A stretch of DNA of 44,332 nt from a virus. The notes under the pieces were generated by a model. It did not search any database. It saw only the letters and a list, made by a program, of their open reading frames with translations, and had not been told where the DNA came from. The DNA lies in the IMG/VR virus record IMGVR_UViG_3300036846_000726, positions 1 through 44,332 of that record. One strand, given 5' to 3'. Shown piece after piece: positions 43,956 to 44,332 of this stretch. Each line of letters opens with the position of its first letter. Positions within the stretch are counted from its first letter, which is position 1. The position numbers and the translations under genes are program-made.

Positions 43956-44332
43956 GCATTTCTGCATGGAGTCGGCTCAACCGTGGGTTGTGGTGGTGGG
44001 GAGTAGGCAGCACTCAGCTGCAGGTTGTGGGAGTAGGTTGCACAACTACTGGTTGTGGATGCTACTCGAAAGTTTGCCACACATCGCCGGGCTGCAACCT
44101 GTGCGGGAGGAGCCGGGGGACTGGCCTCAACCGAGGGTGGAGTCCCTTCGGGGGGGTAGGGGGGGTAGGTTGGCTGCACGTAATCCTCCCAGACACTTCC
44201 CCCATCATCTCCCTATTTTTTTTTACTCAAACTCTTGTCCCACACTTCTTGCACCATTTTCTCCTTCCCTTTCCATCACTCCTGCTCATAGCCTCTATAT
44301 TATCCTCCGTCAGTGCGGCGCCACATCCTCGG
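43956..44332. other. Right-end non-coding region with short repeats
   Basis: No convincing gene. GGTTGTGG occurs three times (about 43986, 44022 and 44051), twice followed by GGAGTAGG, and GCATG-type repeats lie at about 43943-43968. A run TTTTTTTTT is at about 44217-44223. It could be the upstream control region of the minus-strand unit or continue into an unseen gene. Confidence 0.35.

Overview
The window is a stretch of a tailed-phage genome, probably a P22-like podovirus infecting a Gram-negative bacterium. The evidence is a P22 gp5-type coat protein, gp4-like and gp10-like tail-completion proteins, a set of Ala/Gly/Pro-rich ejection-type proteins and a tail fibre with an S74 chaperone. 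Consensus sigma70-type promoters and a Sec signal peptide with an A-x-A cleavage site fit such a host. Terminase, portal and a recognisable endolysin are not seen and presumably lie outside the window.

Layout. (1) 1-17400, plus strand: virion genes. The major coat gene, cut by the left edge, is interrupted by a compact ORF-less group I intron at 78-323. It is followed by small structural proteins, the gp4-like factor, two families of paralogous small proteins, a long S74 tail fibre, the gp10-like protein, a coiled-coil fibre, a sulfotransferase-like and a GNAT-like enzyme, and four ejection/internal virion candidates. (2) 17402-31069, minus strand: replication, recombination and modification. 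It holds a P-loop ATPase, a family A DNA polymerase broken into two ORFs (UDG-like plus exonuclease, then polymerase) around a small DUF-type gene, a ParB-methyltransferase fusion, an SSB-position protein, a Rad52/Erf-like annealing candidate, a RecB/Cas4-type nuclease, a UvrD-type helicase, a HIRAN protein and many small ORFs. (3) 31093-37234, minus strand: the most unusual region. Four arrays (32461-33066, 33235-33444, 34485-34710, 36640-37102) consist of two alternating 10-nt repeats, TGGTACTCTC and TGGCTCGCAC, each followed by about 8 nt of unique sequence, giving a 36-nt period. Two of the arrays bracket a gene (33438-34457) with an IS110/Nop-like C-terminal domain and no visible nuclease domain. 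This combination matches the TIGR-Tas class of RNA-guided systems (tandem interspaced guide RNA arrays with Nop-domain Tas proteins). (4) 37231-43955, minus strand: many small accessory ORFs in several promoter/terminator-bounded units, then an AT-rich non-coding block (42222-42751) and a repeat-containing right end.

How it fits together. The virion genes run towards the middle and meet the minus-strand replication genes convergently near 17400. Several minus-strand units begin at TTGACA-17-nt-TATAAT-like promoters (28.1, 37.65, 40.9 and 42.27 kb). Selfish or nuclease genes are frequent: the group I intron, a GIY-YIG ORF between 21-bp inverted repeats, a T5orf172-type ORF and a frameshifted HNH gene. 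Four otherwise unrelated small proteins end in a shared acidic/aromatic tail resembling the SSB C-terminal tip. All gene functions are read from sequence patterns only; no database search was run.
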